DNA of 64,000 bases from an uncultured Paracoccaceae bacterium (lineage in GTDB: Bacteria > Pseudomonadota > Alphaproteobacteria > Rhodobacterales > Rhodobacteraceae), in NCBI GenBank assembly GCA_947500775.1, contig CANMTD010000001.1, forward strand, positions 868,001 to 932,000. The letters run 5' to 3'. The notes under the pieces were generated by a model. It was given only the letters and a program-made list of their open reading frames with translations, was not told where the DNA came from and did no database searches. Position numbers and translations under genes: made by a program. This document shows positions 23,537 through 33,269 of the stretch, one piece after another; position 1 is the stretch's first letter; each line of letters begins with the position of its first letter.

Positions 23537-24187
23537 ATGTTCCTGTTCCAGAAAAAGAAGACAGAGATGGTTCAGCCGGATCAGGCCTTGCCCGGTCGCG
23601 CCACGGCCCTTCCAACCGCCGAGACGCATTTTGTAAACGGCCACCCGCTGACCGCCCCCGTGCCCGAAGGCATGGAACAGGCGATGTTCGGCATGGGCTG
23701 TTTCTGGGGCGTCGAACGGGTGTTCTGGAAACTGCCGGGCGTCTATCTGACGATGGTGGGATATGCGGGCGGCTATACCCCCAATGCCACCTACGAAGAG
23801 GTCTGCACCGGTCAGACCGGCCATAATGAGGTCGTGCGCGTGATCTATGATCCCGCTGTCATCAGCTATGACGATCTGCTGCGCCAGTTCTGGGAAGGCC
23901 ACAACCCGACCCAGGGCATGCGGCAGGGCAATGATCGCGGCACGCAGTACCGGTCGGGCATCTATACCTACAGCGACGCGCAACAGGCCGCCGCGACCGC
24001 CAGCAAGGCGGCGTTTCAGGATCGGTTGACCGGCTCTGGCTTTGGCGCCGTCACGACCGAGATTCTGCCGGCCCCCGAATTCTATTTCGCCGAGGATTAC
24101 CACCAGCAGTATCTGGCCAAAAACCCCAGCGGCTATTGCGGGCTGGGCGGCACCGGCGTGACCTGCCCGATCGGCACCGGCGCATGA
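23537..24187 (+). CDS. msrA: Peptide-methionine (S)-S-oxide reductase MsrA
   Basis: Repairs oxidised methionine in proteins with thioredoxin as electron source. The catalytic motif GCFWG has its Cys at residue 55, and the family segments [18 protein letters not shown] and [13 protein letters not shown] follow. Probable resolving cysteines lie near the C-terminus in [12 protein letters not shown]. At 216 residues it is the usual length. The start has GGAGG eight bases upstream. The stop overlaps the next gene by four bases. Confidence 0.95.
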   Translation: MFLFQKKKTEMVQPDQALPGRATALPTAETHFVNGHPLTAPVPEGMEQAMFGMGCFWGVERVFWKLPGVYLTMVGYAGGYTPNATYEEVCTGQTGHNEVVRVIYDPAVISYDDLLRQFWEGHNPTQGMRQGNDRGTQYRSGIYTYSDAQQAAATASKAAFQDRLTGSGFGAVTTEILPAPEFYFAEDYHQQYLAKNPSGYCGLGGTGVTCPIGTGA

Positions 24188-24732
24188 GCGATGCCGCCCG
24201 CCGCAAGATGAGCAGCGGCGAATGGTATTGCTGTCTGGACGACGCATTCGAGGCGCTGCGCGTGACCGCGCGCAACGCCTGTCATCAACACCGTATTCTG
24301 CCCCCGTCCGAACGCGGCGCCTATGCCCCGGCGCTGGCCGATCTGCTGGCCGGGATCGGGCGCGATGTCTGGATCGAGGCGCCGTTTCACGTGTCCTACG
24401 GCATCAACCTGACGCTGGGCGATCAGGTCTATCTGAACGCGGGCTGCGTGGTGCTGGACAGCGCGCGGGTCCGGATCGGGACCGGCACGATGCTGGGGCC
24501 GGGGGTGCAGATCTATTGCGCCGATCATCACCGTGATCCCGCCCAGCGGCGCGCCGGTATCGAACGGGCCCTGCCGGTGACCATCGGCGCGGATGTCTGG
24601 ATCGGCGGTACGGCGGTGATATTGCCCGGCGTCACGATCGGCGACGGCGCCATCGTCGCGGCGGGCGCGGTTGTGACCCGCGATGTGGCACCGGGCGACC
24701 GGGTTGCAGGGGTGCCTGCACAACGGCTATAG
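24184..24732 (+). CDS. Maltose/galactoside O-acetyltransferase-like hexapeptide-repeat enzyme
   Basis: A 182-residue acyltransferase of the left-handed beta-helix type. The N-terminal maltose-acetyltransferase helix ([19 protein letters not shown]) is followed by hexapeptide repeats from about residue 60 ([18 protein letters not shown]) to 160 ([15 protein letters not shown]). The catalytic His region reads YCADHH. The sugar substrate cannot be told from sequence. The ATG at 24184 overlaps the msrA stop; the longer frame to 24136 is msrA shadow. Confidence 0.88.
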   Translation: MSDAARRKMSSGEWYCCLDDAFEALRVTARNACHQHRILPPSERGAYAPALADLLAGIGRDVWIEAPFHVSYGINLTLGDQVYLNAGCVVLDSARVRIGTGTMLGPGVQIYCADHHRDPAQRRAGIERALPVTIGADVWIGGTAVILPGVTIGDGAIVAAGAVVTRDVAPGDRVAGVPAQRL

Positions 24733-24768
24733 CCCGGGGCAACACCCCTTTAGCAAAGACAGGCCGTC

Positions 24769-25638
24769 ATGCCCACATTCACCGCTTTGACCACCGTCAC
24801 CGGAAAAACCAGCGCCGAAGCGCTGGGCGAGGCGATGGAACACCTGACCCCCGAACCCACCGGCGTGGGCGTGTTCGAGATCGAGGACGGCTCGGGCCTG
24901 TGGGAGGTCGGAGGCTATTTCATCGAACCGCCGGACGCGGCCGGGCTGGTCCTGTTGGCGGCAATGCACGGCGCGCGCGATTTCGTGGTGTCCGAACTGC
25001 CCGATATCGATTGGGTGGCCAAGGTCAAACGCGAATTGGCCCCTGTCGTTGCCGGGCGGTTCTTTGTCTACGGCAGCCATGACGCCGATAAGGTCCCCGA
25101 CGATGCCGTCGCCCTGCTGATCGAGGCGGCAATGGCCTTCGGCACCGGCCACCACGGCACCACGCTGGGCTGTTTGCGGGCGCTGGACCAGCTGGCGAAC
25201 GCCGGGTTCCAGGGCAAGAAGGTGGCCGACATCGGCTGCGGCACCGCGGTTCTGGCGATGGCAGCGGCCAGTATCTGGCCCGATCCGGTTCTGGCCAGCG
25301 ATATCGATCAGGTGGCCGTCGACGTGGCGCGCGCCAATGTGTCCAGCAACGGCTTGGACGGGCGGGTTTCCTGCGTCGAAGCGGCGGGGTTCGACCACCC
25401 CGATCTGGCCGCCGCCGCGCCGTTCGACCTGGTTTTCGCCAATATCCTGAAGGGTCCGCTGGTCGATCTGGCCCCCGCCATGTCCGCCCATATCGCCAAG
25501 GGGGGCTATGCGATCCTGTCGGGTATTCTGAACGAACAGGCCGATGATGTTGTAGAGGCTTATGGCAAAAACGGCTTCATTGTTCACAATCGCGAAGAAA
25601 TCGGCGAATGGACGACCCTTTGTTTGCTAAAAACCTAA
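24769..25638 (+). CDS. prmA: Ribosomal protein L11 methyltransferase
   Basis: S-adenosylmethionine-dependent enzyme that trimethylates ribosomal protein L11. The 289-residue product has an N-terminal substrate-binding domain, then the linker AMAFGTGHHGTTLGCLRALDQL and the SAM motif VADIGCGTAVLAMAAA. The family signature FANILKGPLVDLAP is present near residue 225. The product is slightly short in the N-terminal domain but complete. Confidence 0.93.
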   Translation: MPTFTALTTVTGKTSAEALGEAMEHLTPEPTGVGVFEIEDGSGLWEVGGYFIEPPDAAGLVLLAAMHGARDFVVSELPDIDWVAKVKRELAPVVAGRFFVYGSHDADKVPDDAVALLIEAAMAFGTGHHGTTLGCLRALDQLANAGFQGKKVADIGCGTAVLAMAAASIWPDPVLASDIDQVAVDVARANVSSNGLDGRVSCVEAAGFDHPDLAAAAPFDLVFANILKGPLVDLAPAMSAHIAKGGYAILSGILNEQADDVVEAYGKNGFIVHNREEIGEWTTLCLLKT

Positions 25639-25710
25639 GGTAAAGCCTTAATTTTGCCATGTTTATTCCGCACAAATGTCACACGTGGGGGCACGGTAGG
25701 ATTTTGATTT

Positions 25711-26058
25711 ATGGCCAGTTCACAGCAGAGTGAATTTATTGGGCGTTTGCAGCGTGTGGATCGTATCAATCGCAAAGGTGGCGGTTTTGAAGCGACAGGC
25801 ACATTGGGCCGCTCTTTTTACAATCGCAAACCACGCAACCGGTCCTTTCTGCGGCCGCTGATCTTCATCGCGGCAGGTTTTCTGCTGATCAAGGCAATGC
25901 TGCTGACCCAGATCGGGGCCATCGACTATCAGGAACGGGTGGACCGTCTGGCTGCGGGAACGCAGGTCGAAAAGGCAGGCGCCTATGTGATGCAGATGGA
26001 TGCCGCCACGGTCTGGATTTCAGAAACGCTGCGTGAGATTTTCAAAACGCCGGGCTGA
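25711..26058 (+). CDS. Conserved hypothetical single-pass membrane protein
   Basis: I do not recognise a named family. The 115-residue product has a basic, Arg-rich N-terminal 48 residues, one transmembrane helix at about 49-68 (PLIFIAAGFLLIKAMLL), and an acidic C-terminal part that is probably periplasmic (DYQERVDRLAAGTQVEKAGAYVMQ). Codon use matches the core genes. A terminator follows 30 bases after the stop. It stands alone. Confidence 0.7.
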   Translation: MASSQQSEFIGRLQRVDRINRKGGGFEATGTLGRSFYNRKPRNRSFLRPLIFIAAGFLLIKAMLLTQIGAIDYQERVDRLAAGTQVEKAGAYVMQMDAATVWISETLREIFKTPG

Positions 26059-26088
26059 GTTCGTTTCAGGATTTTCGGGATATTAAAA

Positions 26089-26118
26089 AACCCGCGCCGA
26101 ATGAAATCGGTGCGGGTT
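26089..26118 (-). terminator. Terminator shared by the hypothetical gene and the DUF1127 gene
   Basis: A 12-base stem (26089-26100 with 26107-26118) contains one G-T pair and has a six-base loop. On the minus strand the stem runs into a T-run from the aaaaaa at 26085-26090, so it is a strong terminator for the DUF1127 gene. On the plus strand only ttt follows, which is weaker. Confidence 0.8.
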
Positions 26119-26156
26119 TGTGCATTTGATGCCCCGGGCAGGGGCGCCAGCGGGAC

Positions 26157-26360
26157 TTAAGCTGTAATATGCTCGATGTCGCCGCGGTTCAGGCCGATAT
26201 CGTCAAGTTCGCGGTCTGTCAGTTGCGACAGGATCTTGCGTGTGACGCGGGCATCGTTCCATGCGATGATTTTACCAAACAGACCGAATGCGATCTGGTT
26301 CATGCGACCCCCAAACAGGTGGCCGCCGTCGAGCGGGCGGGTATTTCCATAAGCAGCCAT
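26157..26360 (-). CDS. DUF1127 (YjiS-like) small protein
   Basis: A 67-residue basic protein of the DUF1127 family. The C-terminal signature is clear: WNDARVTRKILSQLTDREL and DDIGLNRGDIEHI. Short members of this family in alphaproteobacteria are linked to stress, phosphate or RNA regulation; the role here is unknown. AAAGGA lies eight bases upstream of the ATG. It is a single-gene unit closed by a strong terminator. Confidence 0.88.
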   Translation of the reverse strand: MAAYGNTRPLDGGHLFGGRMNQIAFGLFGKIIAWNDARVTRKILSQLTDRELDDIGLNRGDIEHITA

Positions 26361-26684
26361 TTGAGCCGTCCTTTATGTGTTACTGTGCAGCGCACCATTG
26401 CGTTACAGGTCGCATCTAGGGGGCCTAATATATTGGCGCAAGCTGGATTTACTGCATATCATTTATGCAGTTTGTGCATGGCTATTCACGCCGATAAGCG
26501 ATTGTTACAAAGTGAAAAACAAATCACGGAAGAATGTCGTTTTGCGACATGAAACTGACGGATTCAGGCCGGTTTCCGACGGATTTTCACCGATCCGTTA
26601 ACAAGTGCCCAATTCCAAATGGTCTGGCCGATGTTCGCTTTTCGTGCTACTTGGTGAAAAAAGAACTAAGAAATCGAGGCGAGC
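26361..26684 (+). other. AT-rich intergenic region between DUF1127 and ruvC
   Basis: A 324-base gap with no gene that I can support; frames in it do not look like coding sequence. It holds two perfect inverted repeats: ATGTCG-TTTTG-CGACAT at 26534-26550 and ACGGAT-N8-ATCCGT at 26579-26598. The promoters of both flanking genes must lie here. A GTTC-N7-GTGC sequence at about 26635 only partly resembles an alphaproteobacterial LexA site. Confidence 0.5.
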
Positions 26685-27191
26685 ATGCGAGTTTTGGGGG
26701 TCGATCCCGGTTTGCGCAACATGGGATGGGGCGTGATTGACGCGGATGGATCGCGGATTTCCCATGTCGCCAACGGGATTTGCCATTCGACCACGGGCCC
26801 CCTGGCGGGGCGGTTGCTGGCCCTGCATGCCCAGCTAACCGAGATTTTTGCCCGCTACCTGCCCGATACGGCCGCGGTGGAACATACATTCGTCAACAAG
26901 GACGGCGCCGGGACGCTGAAGCTGGGGCAGGCGCGGGCGATTGCCCTGCTGGTGCCCGCGCAGGCCGGGCTTGAGGTTGGCGAATACGCCCCCAACGCGG
27001 TCAAGAAAACCGTGGTGGGCGTGGGCCACGCCGACAAGGCGCAGATCGATCATATGGTACGGCTGCAACTGCCCGGCGTTCAGATAGAAGGCCCGGATGC
27101 CGCCGATGCGCTGGCCATTGCGCTGTGTCATGCGCATCATGCGCGGGCCTCGGGCCGGATGGCGGCGGCATTGGAAAGGGCAGGGCGATGA
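26685..27191 (+). CDS. ruvC: Crossover junction endodeoxyribonuclease RuvC
   Basis: Cuts Holliday junctions as a dimer, working with RuvAB. The four acidic metal-binding residues are in place: Asp7 (GVDPGL), Glu66 (VEHTFVNKD), Asp138 and Asp141 ([10 protein letters not shown]). At 168 residues it is full length. The stop overlaps the ruvA start by four bases, so ruvC-ruvA-ruvB form one operon. Confidence 0.96.
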   Translation: MRVLGVDPGLRNMGWGVIDADGSRISHVANGICHSTTGPLAGRLLALHAQLTEIFARYLPDTAAVEHTFVNKDGAGTLKLGQARAIALLVPAQAGLEVGEYAPNAVKKTVVGVGHADKAQIDHMVRLQLPGVQIEGPDAADALAIALCHAHHARASGRMAAALERAGR

Positions 27192-27856
27192 TTGGCAAGA
27201 TCGCGGGGCGGCTGGACTATCGCGGCGCGGATCACGTGCTGATCGACGTGCGCGGCGTGGGCTATGTTGTCCATGTCTCGGACCGGACGCTGGCCGGGCT
27301 ACCCAACACGGGCGAGGCGGTGGCGCTGTTCACCGATCTGCTGGTGCGCGAGGATCTGTTGCAACTGTTCGGCTTTCCCACCCTGCTGGAAAAGGAATGG
27401 CATCGCCTGTTGATGAGCGTTCAGGGCATCGGGGCTAAGGCCTCGATGGCGATCCTGGGCACATTGGGCGCCGAAGGCGTCAGCCGCGCGATTGCGCTGG
27501 GCGATGCGACGGCGGTCAAGGCGGCCCCCGGCGTCGGGCCGAAAATCGCGCAGCGGGTGGTCAATGAATTGAAGGACAAGGCCCCCGCCGTGATGGCGAT
27601 GGGCGCGTCTTTGCAGGCCGCAGCGGGAGAGGCCCCGGCCGAGGTGATCGAACCCCCCGCCGCTGCGCCGAAACCGGCCAGCCCCGCGCCGAACACCGCC
27701 TCTAGCCAGGCCGAGGCTTTGTCGGCCCTGTCGAACCTTGGCTATGGCCCGGGCGAGGCGGCCAGCGCCGTGGCCGAAGCGGCCGGCACCGATCCGCAGG
27801 CCGACACGCCCGCGCTGATCCGGGCCGCGCTGAAACTGCTGGCGCCGAAAGGATAG
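27188..27856 (+). CDS. ruvA: Holliday junction branch migration protein RuvA
   Basis: Tetrameric junction-binding subunit that guides RuvB. The OB-fold domain I ([13 protein letters not shown]) is followed by helix-hairpin-helix domain II ([38 protein letters not shown]). A Pro/Ala-rich linker (about residues 145-178) leads to the C-terminal domain III that contacts RuvB. I chose the ATG at 27188, overlapping the ruvC stop, giving 222 residues. Confidence 0.95.
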   Translation: MIGKIAGRLDYRGADHVLIDVRGVGYVVHVSDRTLAGLPNTGEAVALFTDLLVREDLLQLFGFPTLLEKEWHRLLMSVQGIGAKASMAILGTLGAEGVSRAIALGDATAVKAAPGVGPKIAQRVVNELKDKAPAVMAMGASLQAAAGEAPAEVIEPPAAAPKPASPAPNTASSQAEALSALSNLGYGPGEAASAVAEAAGTDPQADTPALIRAALKLLAPKG

Positions 27857-27859
27857 GCG

Positions 27860-28888
27860 ATGCAGGACCCGGACCCCACACTGCGCCCCGATCTGCAACC
27901 CGGCGATGCCGACCGCGCCCTGCGCCCGCAGGTGCTGGATGAATTCATCGGTCAGGCAGAGGCCCGCGCCAATCTGAAAATCTTCATCGAAAGCGCCCGC
28001 CGCCGGGGCGAGGCGATGGATCACGCGCTGTTCCACGGCCCCCCCGGTCTGGGCAAGACCACGCTGGCGCAGATCATGGCGCGCGAATTGGGGGTGAATT
28101 TCCGCATGACCTCGGGGCCGGTTCTGGCCAAGGCGGGCGATCTGGCGGCGATCCTGACCAATCTTGAGGCGCGCGATGTGCTGTTCATCGACGAGATTCA
28201 TCGCCTTAACCCGGTGGTCGAGGAAATCCTGTACCCCGCGCTTGAGGATTTCGAACTTGATCTGGTGATCGGCGAAGGCCCCGCCGCGCGCACCGTGCGG
28301 ATCGAATTGCAGCCCTTCACGCTGGTGGGGGCGACGACCCGGCTGGGCCTGCTGACCACGCCGCTGCGCGACCGGTTCGGCATTCCGACCCGGCTGGAAT
28401 TCTATACCGTGGCCGAGTTGAACGAGATCGTGACGCGCGGCGCCCGGATGCTGGGCGTTCCGACCGACCCCGAAGGCGCGCGCGAGATCGCCAAACGCGC
28501 CCGTGGCACCCCGCGGATCGCCGGGCGGCTGCTGCGCCGGGTGGTGGATTTCGCGGTGGTCGAAGGCGACGGCAAGATCACCCAAGCGATTGCCGACGAC
28601 GCGCTGACCCGGCTGGGGGTGGATCATCTGGGGCTGGATGGCGCCGACCGGCGATACCTGCGGATGATCGCCGAGAATTATGCAGGCGGCCCGGTGGGGA
28701 TCGAAACCATGTCCGCCGCCCTGTCCGAATCTCGCGATGCGCTGGAAGAGGTGATCGAGCCGTTCCTGTTGCAACAGGGGCTGATCCAGCGCACCCCGCG
28801 CGGCCGGATGCTGGCCGCCAAGGCCTGGACTCATCTGGGGATGGCGCCGCCGAAACCCCGGGGGCAGGCCGAATTGTTCGACGGCTAA
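27860..28888 (+). CDS. ruvB: Holliday junction branch migration helicase RuvB
   Basis: AAA+ motor that drives branch migration. Walker [10 protein letters not shown] is at residues 60-68, Walker [11 protein letters not shown] near 108, the sensor region [21 protein letters not shown] follows, and the C-terminal winged-helix domain includes [12 protein letters not shown]. At 342 residues it is full length. It starts three bases after ruvA, completing the ruvCAB unit. Confidence 0.97.
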   Translation: MQDPDPTLRPDLQPGDADRALRPQVLDEFIGQAEARANLKIFIESARRRGEAMDHALFHGPPGLGKTTLAQIMARELGVNFRMTSGPVLAKAGDLAAILTNLEARDVLFIDEIHRLNPVVEEILYPALEDFELDLVIGEGPAARTVRIELQPFTLVGATTRLGLLTTPLRDRFGIPTRLEFYTVAELNEIVTRGARMLGVPTDPEGAREIAKRARGTPRIAGRLLRRVVDFAVVEGDGKITQAIADDALTRLGVDHLGLDGADRRYLRMIAENYAGGPVGIETMSAALSESRDALEEVIEPFLLQQGLIQRTPRGRMLAAKAWTHLGMAPPKPRGQAELFDG

Positions 28889-28942
28889 GGCTGCGGCACC
28901 GCCGGTTTTACGCTAGGATAGGGTGAAATTTCGGAGGGTGCG

Positions 28943-29794
28943 ATGCGCGGTCTGTTTCTTCTTTACCTGATCCTCGCCCCCCTGATGGCTGCGGCGCAAT
29001 CGGTCAGCTTGGGCGATTATCCCAGCCTGCAGACCCGGTTCGGTCTTTTGACCACGACGCAGGGCACGACCCAAGCCACAGGCGCGCTGACCTTGCAGGG
29101 GTATTCTGATCCGCTGGTCCAGAACCACCGCATTTCCATCAAAGGGGCCTTTGCCCTGCAGGGCGAGGCGCAGGATTGGGTGGTCGTCGAAAGCAGCCAC
29201 AACGGCAATATGTGCCCCACCAGCTATGTCATCCTGCGGCTGGAACAGGGGCGGCTGAATCGCTCGGAACCGTTTGGCGATTGTCTGGGGCAGGTTCTGG
29301 ATGTGCGGCTGTCGCCGGGCAAGATCGAAATGGATCTGCGCGATCCGGGGCTGAAGGCCGAGCTGCAGCGGTTCGCCTATGATGGCCGGACCCTGACCGT
29401 GTCGGCCATCGCGCCGCAGGGCACGCCGCAACCCGCCGCCGGGGCAGGGGCGGCTGTCACCCGCTGGATCGGCACCCATCCGACCGAATTGCTGAACGAT
29501 ACCGGTGAACGCGCGCGATTTGGGCGGATCATGTCGCTGGACCAGATGGAACAGCTGCGCCGCGCGATCAGCGTCGCCAACCGGACCGAACAGCGCGGCG
29601 ACTGGGTGTTCGGCGCGGGCTGCATGCCGCATCAATGCAATGCGGTCGTCGGGTTCTGGGCCTTGCGGATTTCGGATGGCGCGGCGGCGGCGGGTGTCTT
29701 CGACCGGGATGCGACCGAAGTGCTGTATGGCTTTCCCGATACGTTCACCGATCCGGTCCTGTTGCAATTCGTCGGGGAAAAGCGCTGGTACTGA
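28943..29794 (+). CDS. Exported protein with a C-terminal Ivy-like (lysozyme inhibitor) domain
   Basis: A 283-residue protein with a signal peptide (about 1-18, MAAAQS). The N-terminal half (20-155) has a Cys91/Cys114 pair and no family I recognise. After a Pro/Ala linker, the C-terminal half (about 172-283) carries GAGCMPHQCNAVVGFWAL, with CMPHQC at residues 227-232. This closely recalls the CKPHDC loop with which Ivy proteins plug the active site of lysozyme, and the strand order after it also fits. If correct, it would act in the periplasm. The GGAGGG before the ATG is a good ribosome site. It lies in the ruvCAB-tol run. Confidence 0.6.
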   Translation: MRGLFLLYLILAPLMAAAQSVSLGDYPSLQTRFGLLTTTQGTTQATGALTLQGYSDPLVQNHRISIKGAFALQGEAQDWVVVESSHNGNMCPTSYVILRLEQGRLNRSEPFGDCLGQVLDVRLSPGKIEMDLRDPGLKAELQRFAYDGRTLTVSAIAPQGTPQPAAGAGAAVTRWIGTHPTELLNDTGERARFGRIMSLDQMEQLRRAISVANRTEQRGDWVFGAGCMPHQCNAVVGFWALRISDGAAAAGVFDRDATEVLYGFPDTFTDPVLLQFVGEKRWY

Positions 29795-29863
29795 GCCGGT
29801 GATCGGGGCTGGACCTTCGCAGCGGTTTGGTCAAAAACAACGGTGCAAAGCTGGAGCCCGCCG

Positions 29864-30490
29864 ATGACACCCGACGCAATCGAAACCCTGTTCACCCGAT
29901 CCGACGGCAGCTATCTGTTCGCCCGCTGGGGCCGCCCGATCGCGCCGGTGGTTTTCGGGGTGGACGAGGCGACATTGCAGATTGTCAAAGGCGCCTGCGA
30001 GGCGATGGTCACCCTGGCAGGCCACCAGATGGCCGAAACCGACCCTGAACTTGGCAGCAACCTGATGGTGTTCTTCCTGCGCGACTGGCAGGAACTGATC
30101 GACACCCCCAACATGGATAAACTGGTGCCGGATCTGGCCCCTCTGGTGGGCCGCCTGCAACAGGCGGGCGCGAACCAGTACCGGTTCTTCCGGTTCGACG
30201 AGGCGGGCGCGATCAAGGCGGCCTTTGTCTTCATCCGGATGGATGCGGAACTGGCCGACATGCCCGCCGACACGCTGGCGCTGGCGCAGATGGTGCAGAT
30301 CATCCTGCTGTGGTCCGACCGGGCCTTTGCGGATCAAAGCCCGCTGGCGCAGGTGCCGGACGGCCCCACCATCCTGCGCCCCGATATCGCCGATCTGATC
30401 CGGGTCGCCTATGATCCGGTGCTGCCGGTGGCGGCCAATGACGCCAGCCACGCGCTGCGGCTGTTTGCGCGGATCGGGGCCGCGCAATGA
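29864..30490 (+). CDS. Conserved hypothetical protein next to ybgC
   Basis: I do not recognise a named domain. The 208-residue product has no signal peptide or transmembrane helix, is acidic, and reads as a compact alpha/beta protein (YLFARWGRPIAPVVFGVDEATLQIVKGA). I chose the ATG at 29864 with GGAG nine bases upstream; a GTG at 29843 would add seven residues. It overlaps the ybgC start by four bases. The tight link to ybgC and tol genes suggests an envelope-related or accessory role, which is inference. Confidence 0.72.
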   Translation: MTPDAIETLFTRSDGSYLFARWGRPIAPVVFGVDEATLQIVKGACEAMVTLAGHQMAETDPELGSNLMVFFLRDWQELIDTPNMDKLVPDLAPLVGRLQQAGANQYRFFRFDEAGAIKAAFVFIRMDAELADMPADTLALAQMVQIILLWSDRAFADQSPLAQVPDGPTILRPDIADLIRVAYDPVLPVAANDASHALRLFARIGAAQ

Positions 30491-30879
30491 CCCACCGCTT
30501 CCCCGTCCGCGTCTATTATGAAGACACCGATCTGGCGGGGATCGTTTACTACGCCAATTACCTGAAATTCATCGAACGCGGGCGCAGCGAATGGGTGCGC
30601 GATCTGGGGATCGACCAGACCGCGTTGAAACGCGACGGGCTGGTGTTCGCGGTGCGCCGGGTCACAGCCGATTACCTGACACCCGCCAAATATGACGACA
30701 TGCTGGTGGTCGAAACCGAACCGACGGGCGCCACCGCCGCGCGGATCACGGTGGACCAACGGGTGCTGCGCGGCGATACGGTGTTGTTCACGGCCTCGGT
30801 CACGCTGGTGATGTTGCAGGCAGACGGCCGTCCGGCGCGGCTTCCGGCAGAGATTCGCCGAAAACTGGGGCTGGAGTAA
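30487..30879 (+). CDS. ybgC: Tol-Pal-associated acyl-CoA thioesterase YbgC
   Basis: Hot-dog-fold thioesterase of the 4-hydroxybenzoyl-CoA type. The signature YYEDTDLAGIVYYANYLKFIERGRSEW contains the catalytic Asp of DTD. The length of 130 residues is standard. The gene precedes tolQ, as in most Proteobacteria, where the protein contacts acyl carrier protein and phospholipid enzymes. It overlaps the upstream hypothetical gene by four bases; 105 bases separate it from tolQ. Confidence 0.94.
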   Translation: MTHRFPVRVYYEDTDLAGIVYYANYLKFIERGRSEWVRDLGIDQTALKRDGLVFAVRRVTADYLTPAKYDDMLVVETEPTGATAARITVDQRVLRGDTVLFTASVTLVMLQADGRPARLPAEIRRKLGLE

Positions 30880-30934
30880 GTGTGATCGCGCCGAGGCGTT
30901 GTAGTGTTGGTAATTCCCCTTAAAACACTGTAGG

Positions 30935-30949
30935 CTGATTTGTAATCAG
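30935..30949 (+). promoter_or_regulatory. Inverted repeat in front of tolQ
   Basis: CTGATT-TGT-AATCAG is a perfect 6-3-6 inverted repeat, 36-50 bases before the tolQ start. A second possible stem (agtgtt at 30903 with aacact at 30924) lies just upstream. Either could be an operator or a 5' leader fold of the tol operon. Confidence 0.35.
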
Positions 30950-30984
30950 AGCCGCAATAACGCGGCCCAACAACGAGCAGGCAA

Positions 30985-31680
30985 ATGGAAACCGAAACCC
31001 TTGCGTTGGCGCAGGAGATTGATTTCTCCATGCTCGCCCTTTTTGCGCGCGCCACTTTTACCGTCAAAATCGTCATGATCCTGTTGATCGCGGCCTCGTT
31101 CTGGAGCTGGGCAATCATCATCCAGAAGGTGCTGACCTATCGTCGCGCCCGGCAAGAGGCGGATGTCTTTGATCAGGCGTTCTGGTCGGGCGAACCTCTG
31201 GACGAATTGTTCGAAAAAATCGGCCCCGATCCGGCGGGCCCCTCGCAAAAGATATTCGCGGCGGGGATGATGGAATGGCGGCGCAGCCACCGGCAGGATG
31301 GCGGGTTGATCCCCGGTGCCGCCCCGCGCATCGACCGGTCGATGGATGTGGCGATTTCAAAAGAGGCCGAAGACCTGACCGGCAGCCTGCCGTTTCTGGC
31401 CACGGTCGGATCGACCGCGCCCTTCGTCGGGCTGTTCGGCACGGTCTGGGGCATCATGCACGCCTTTATCGAGATCGCCCAACAGCAAAGCACCAACCTG
31501 GCCGTGGTCGCCCCCGGTATCGCCGAGGCGCTGCTGGCCACCGGCCTGGGGCTGCTGGCGGCGATCCCGGCGGTTGTGGCCTATAACAAACTGTCGTCCG
31601 ACAGCGACCGGATCATCGGCGGCTACGAAGCCTTTGCCGACGAATTCTCGACCATCCTGTCACGCCAGCTGGACAGCTGA
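30985..31680 (+). CDS. tolQ: Tol-Pal system protein TolQ
   Basis: Inner-membrane proton-channel subunit of the Tol-Pal system, which constricts the outer membrane at division. Three transmembrane helices are visible: about residues 13-40, and the pair near 135-160 and 170-195. The family segments GSTAPFVGLFGTVWGIMHAF and GIAEALLATGLGLLAAIPAVVAYN are present. The 231 residues are complete. tolR starts three bases after the stop. Confidence 0.96.
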   Translation: METETLALAQEIDFSMLALFARATFTVKIVMILLIAASFWSWAIIIQKVLTYRRARQEADVFDQAFWSGEPLDELFEKIGPDPAGPSQKIFAAGMMEWRRSHRQDGGLIPGAAPRIDRSMDVAISKEAEDLTGSLPFLATVGSTAPFVGLFGTVWGIMHAFIEIAQQQSTNLAVVAPGIAEALLATGLGLLAAIPAVVAYNKLSSDSDRIIGGYEAFADEFSTILSRQLDS

Positions 31681-31683
31681 GCG

Positions 31684-32157
<474 letters not shown>

Positions 32158-32168
32158 GGCGCGCGCCG

Positions 32169-33269
32169 ATGAACACCGGCACAACCATCTCTGGCATCGG
32201 GCACGGTCTGTTGATCGGCTGGCTTTTGTTCGGCGGGCTGCTGTCGGCACGCGATCCCGAACCGGTGGCGGTGACCGATGTGTCGATCATCTCGGGCGAG
32301 GAATTCGCGGCCCTGACGCAGCCAGCGGCGGCCCCCAGCACCGTCGTCGAGGCCCCCGAGGTCCCGCCGCCCGCCGCCGAGGACCCGGTGGTGCCGACGC
32401 CTGCCCCCGAAACCGTGCCCGAAACGCCGGACGCGCCGCCCCCGACGGACCTCACGCCCCCCGATGACAGCCCCGATCTGACCGATCTGGCCCCGCTGCC
32501 CGAGGCCGAGGTCGCCGATGAGGCGCCGGTCCTGCCGACCCCGCCCGCGCACGAGGAAAGCACCAATCTGGTGCCGGATGTGGCCGCCCCCCGTCCGGCC
32601 CCGCGCGTCGCCCCCGAAGCCGCCCCCGCGCCCGAACCGGACGTCGCGATCGCCGATGAGGCGACCCAAAGCGCGCAGCCCGCCCCCGATGCGGAAACCC
32701 CGCAGCCGCCCGAACCCGAAACCGCCCCCGAAGAGGCCACAACCGAAACCGTGACCGAGGCCGAGGAAACCGAAACCGTCGGTCTGGCCCCGCCCACATC
32801 TGTGCGGCCCACGGCACGCCCGGCGCGGCCCAGACCTGCGGCCCCGGCCCAGCCCGTCGCGGCACCGGAACCCGACAGTTCCGATGCGATCAACGATGCG
32901 CTGCGTCAGGCGCTGACCGATGGTGCGGGCACCGCGCCCACCGGCCCGCCGCTGACCCGCGGTGAAAAGGATGCGCTGCGCGTGGCCGTTGGGAAATGCT
33001 GGAATGTCGGATCGTTGTCATCTGACGCGCTTAACACCACCATTGTGTTGGCGGTTCAGATGGCGCAGGACGGCAAGCCCCAAAACGGAACCATCCGGAT
33101 GGTGTCATTCTCTGGCGGGTCCGAGGCGGCAGCGCGGCAGACCTTCGAATCCGCGCGCCGGGCGGTTATCCGCTGCGGCGCACGCGGTTTTGATTTGCCG
33201 GGCGAGAAATATGAACAATGGCGTGATATTGAAATGACATTCAATCCGGAGAAAATGAGGATCAAATGA
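32169..33269 (+). CDS. tolA: TolA-like cell envelope protein with a Pro/Glu-rich linker
   Basis: Position between tolR and tolB, one N-terminal transmembrane helix (about residues 9-27), a long periplasmic linker and a C-terminal domain (about 240-366, [20 protein letters not shown]) identify TolA. The linker (about 50-230) is made of Pro, Glu, Ala and Thr and lacks the Lys/Ala-rich helix of enterobacterial TolA, so it is probably extended and not a coiled rod. Two Cys flank the C-terminal domain (GKCWNVG and IRCGARG), as in other TolA C-domains. The stop overlaps tolB by four bases. Confidence 0.9.
   Translation: MNTGTTISGIGHGLLIGWLLFGGLLSARDPEPVAVTDVSIISGEEFAALTQPAAAPSTVVEAPEVPPPAAEDPVVPTPAPETVPETPDAPPPTDLTPPDDSPDLTDLAPLPEAEVADEAPVLPTPPAHEESTNLVPDVAAPRPAPRVAPEAAPAPEPDVAIADEATQSAQPAPDAETPQPPEPETAPEEATTETVTEAEETETVGLAPPTSVRPTARPARPRPAAPAQPVAAPEPDSSDAINDALRQALTDGAGTAPTGPPLTRGEKDALRVAVGKCWNVGSLSSDALNTTIVLAVQMAQDGKPQNGTIRMVSFSGGSEAAARQTFESARRAVIRCGARGFDLPGEKYEQWRDIEMTFNPEKMRIK

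Noticed and set aside
26377-26601. A 74-codon frame in the gap before ruvC
   Set aside because: No ribosome site and no recognisable family; it looks like a chance open frame in an AT-rich region.
26630-26650. LexA-type SOS box before ruvC
   Set aside because: GTTC-N7-GTGC fits only part of the alphaproteobacterial GTTC-N7-GTTC/GATC pattern.
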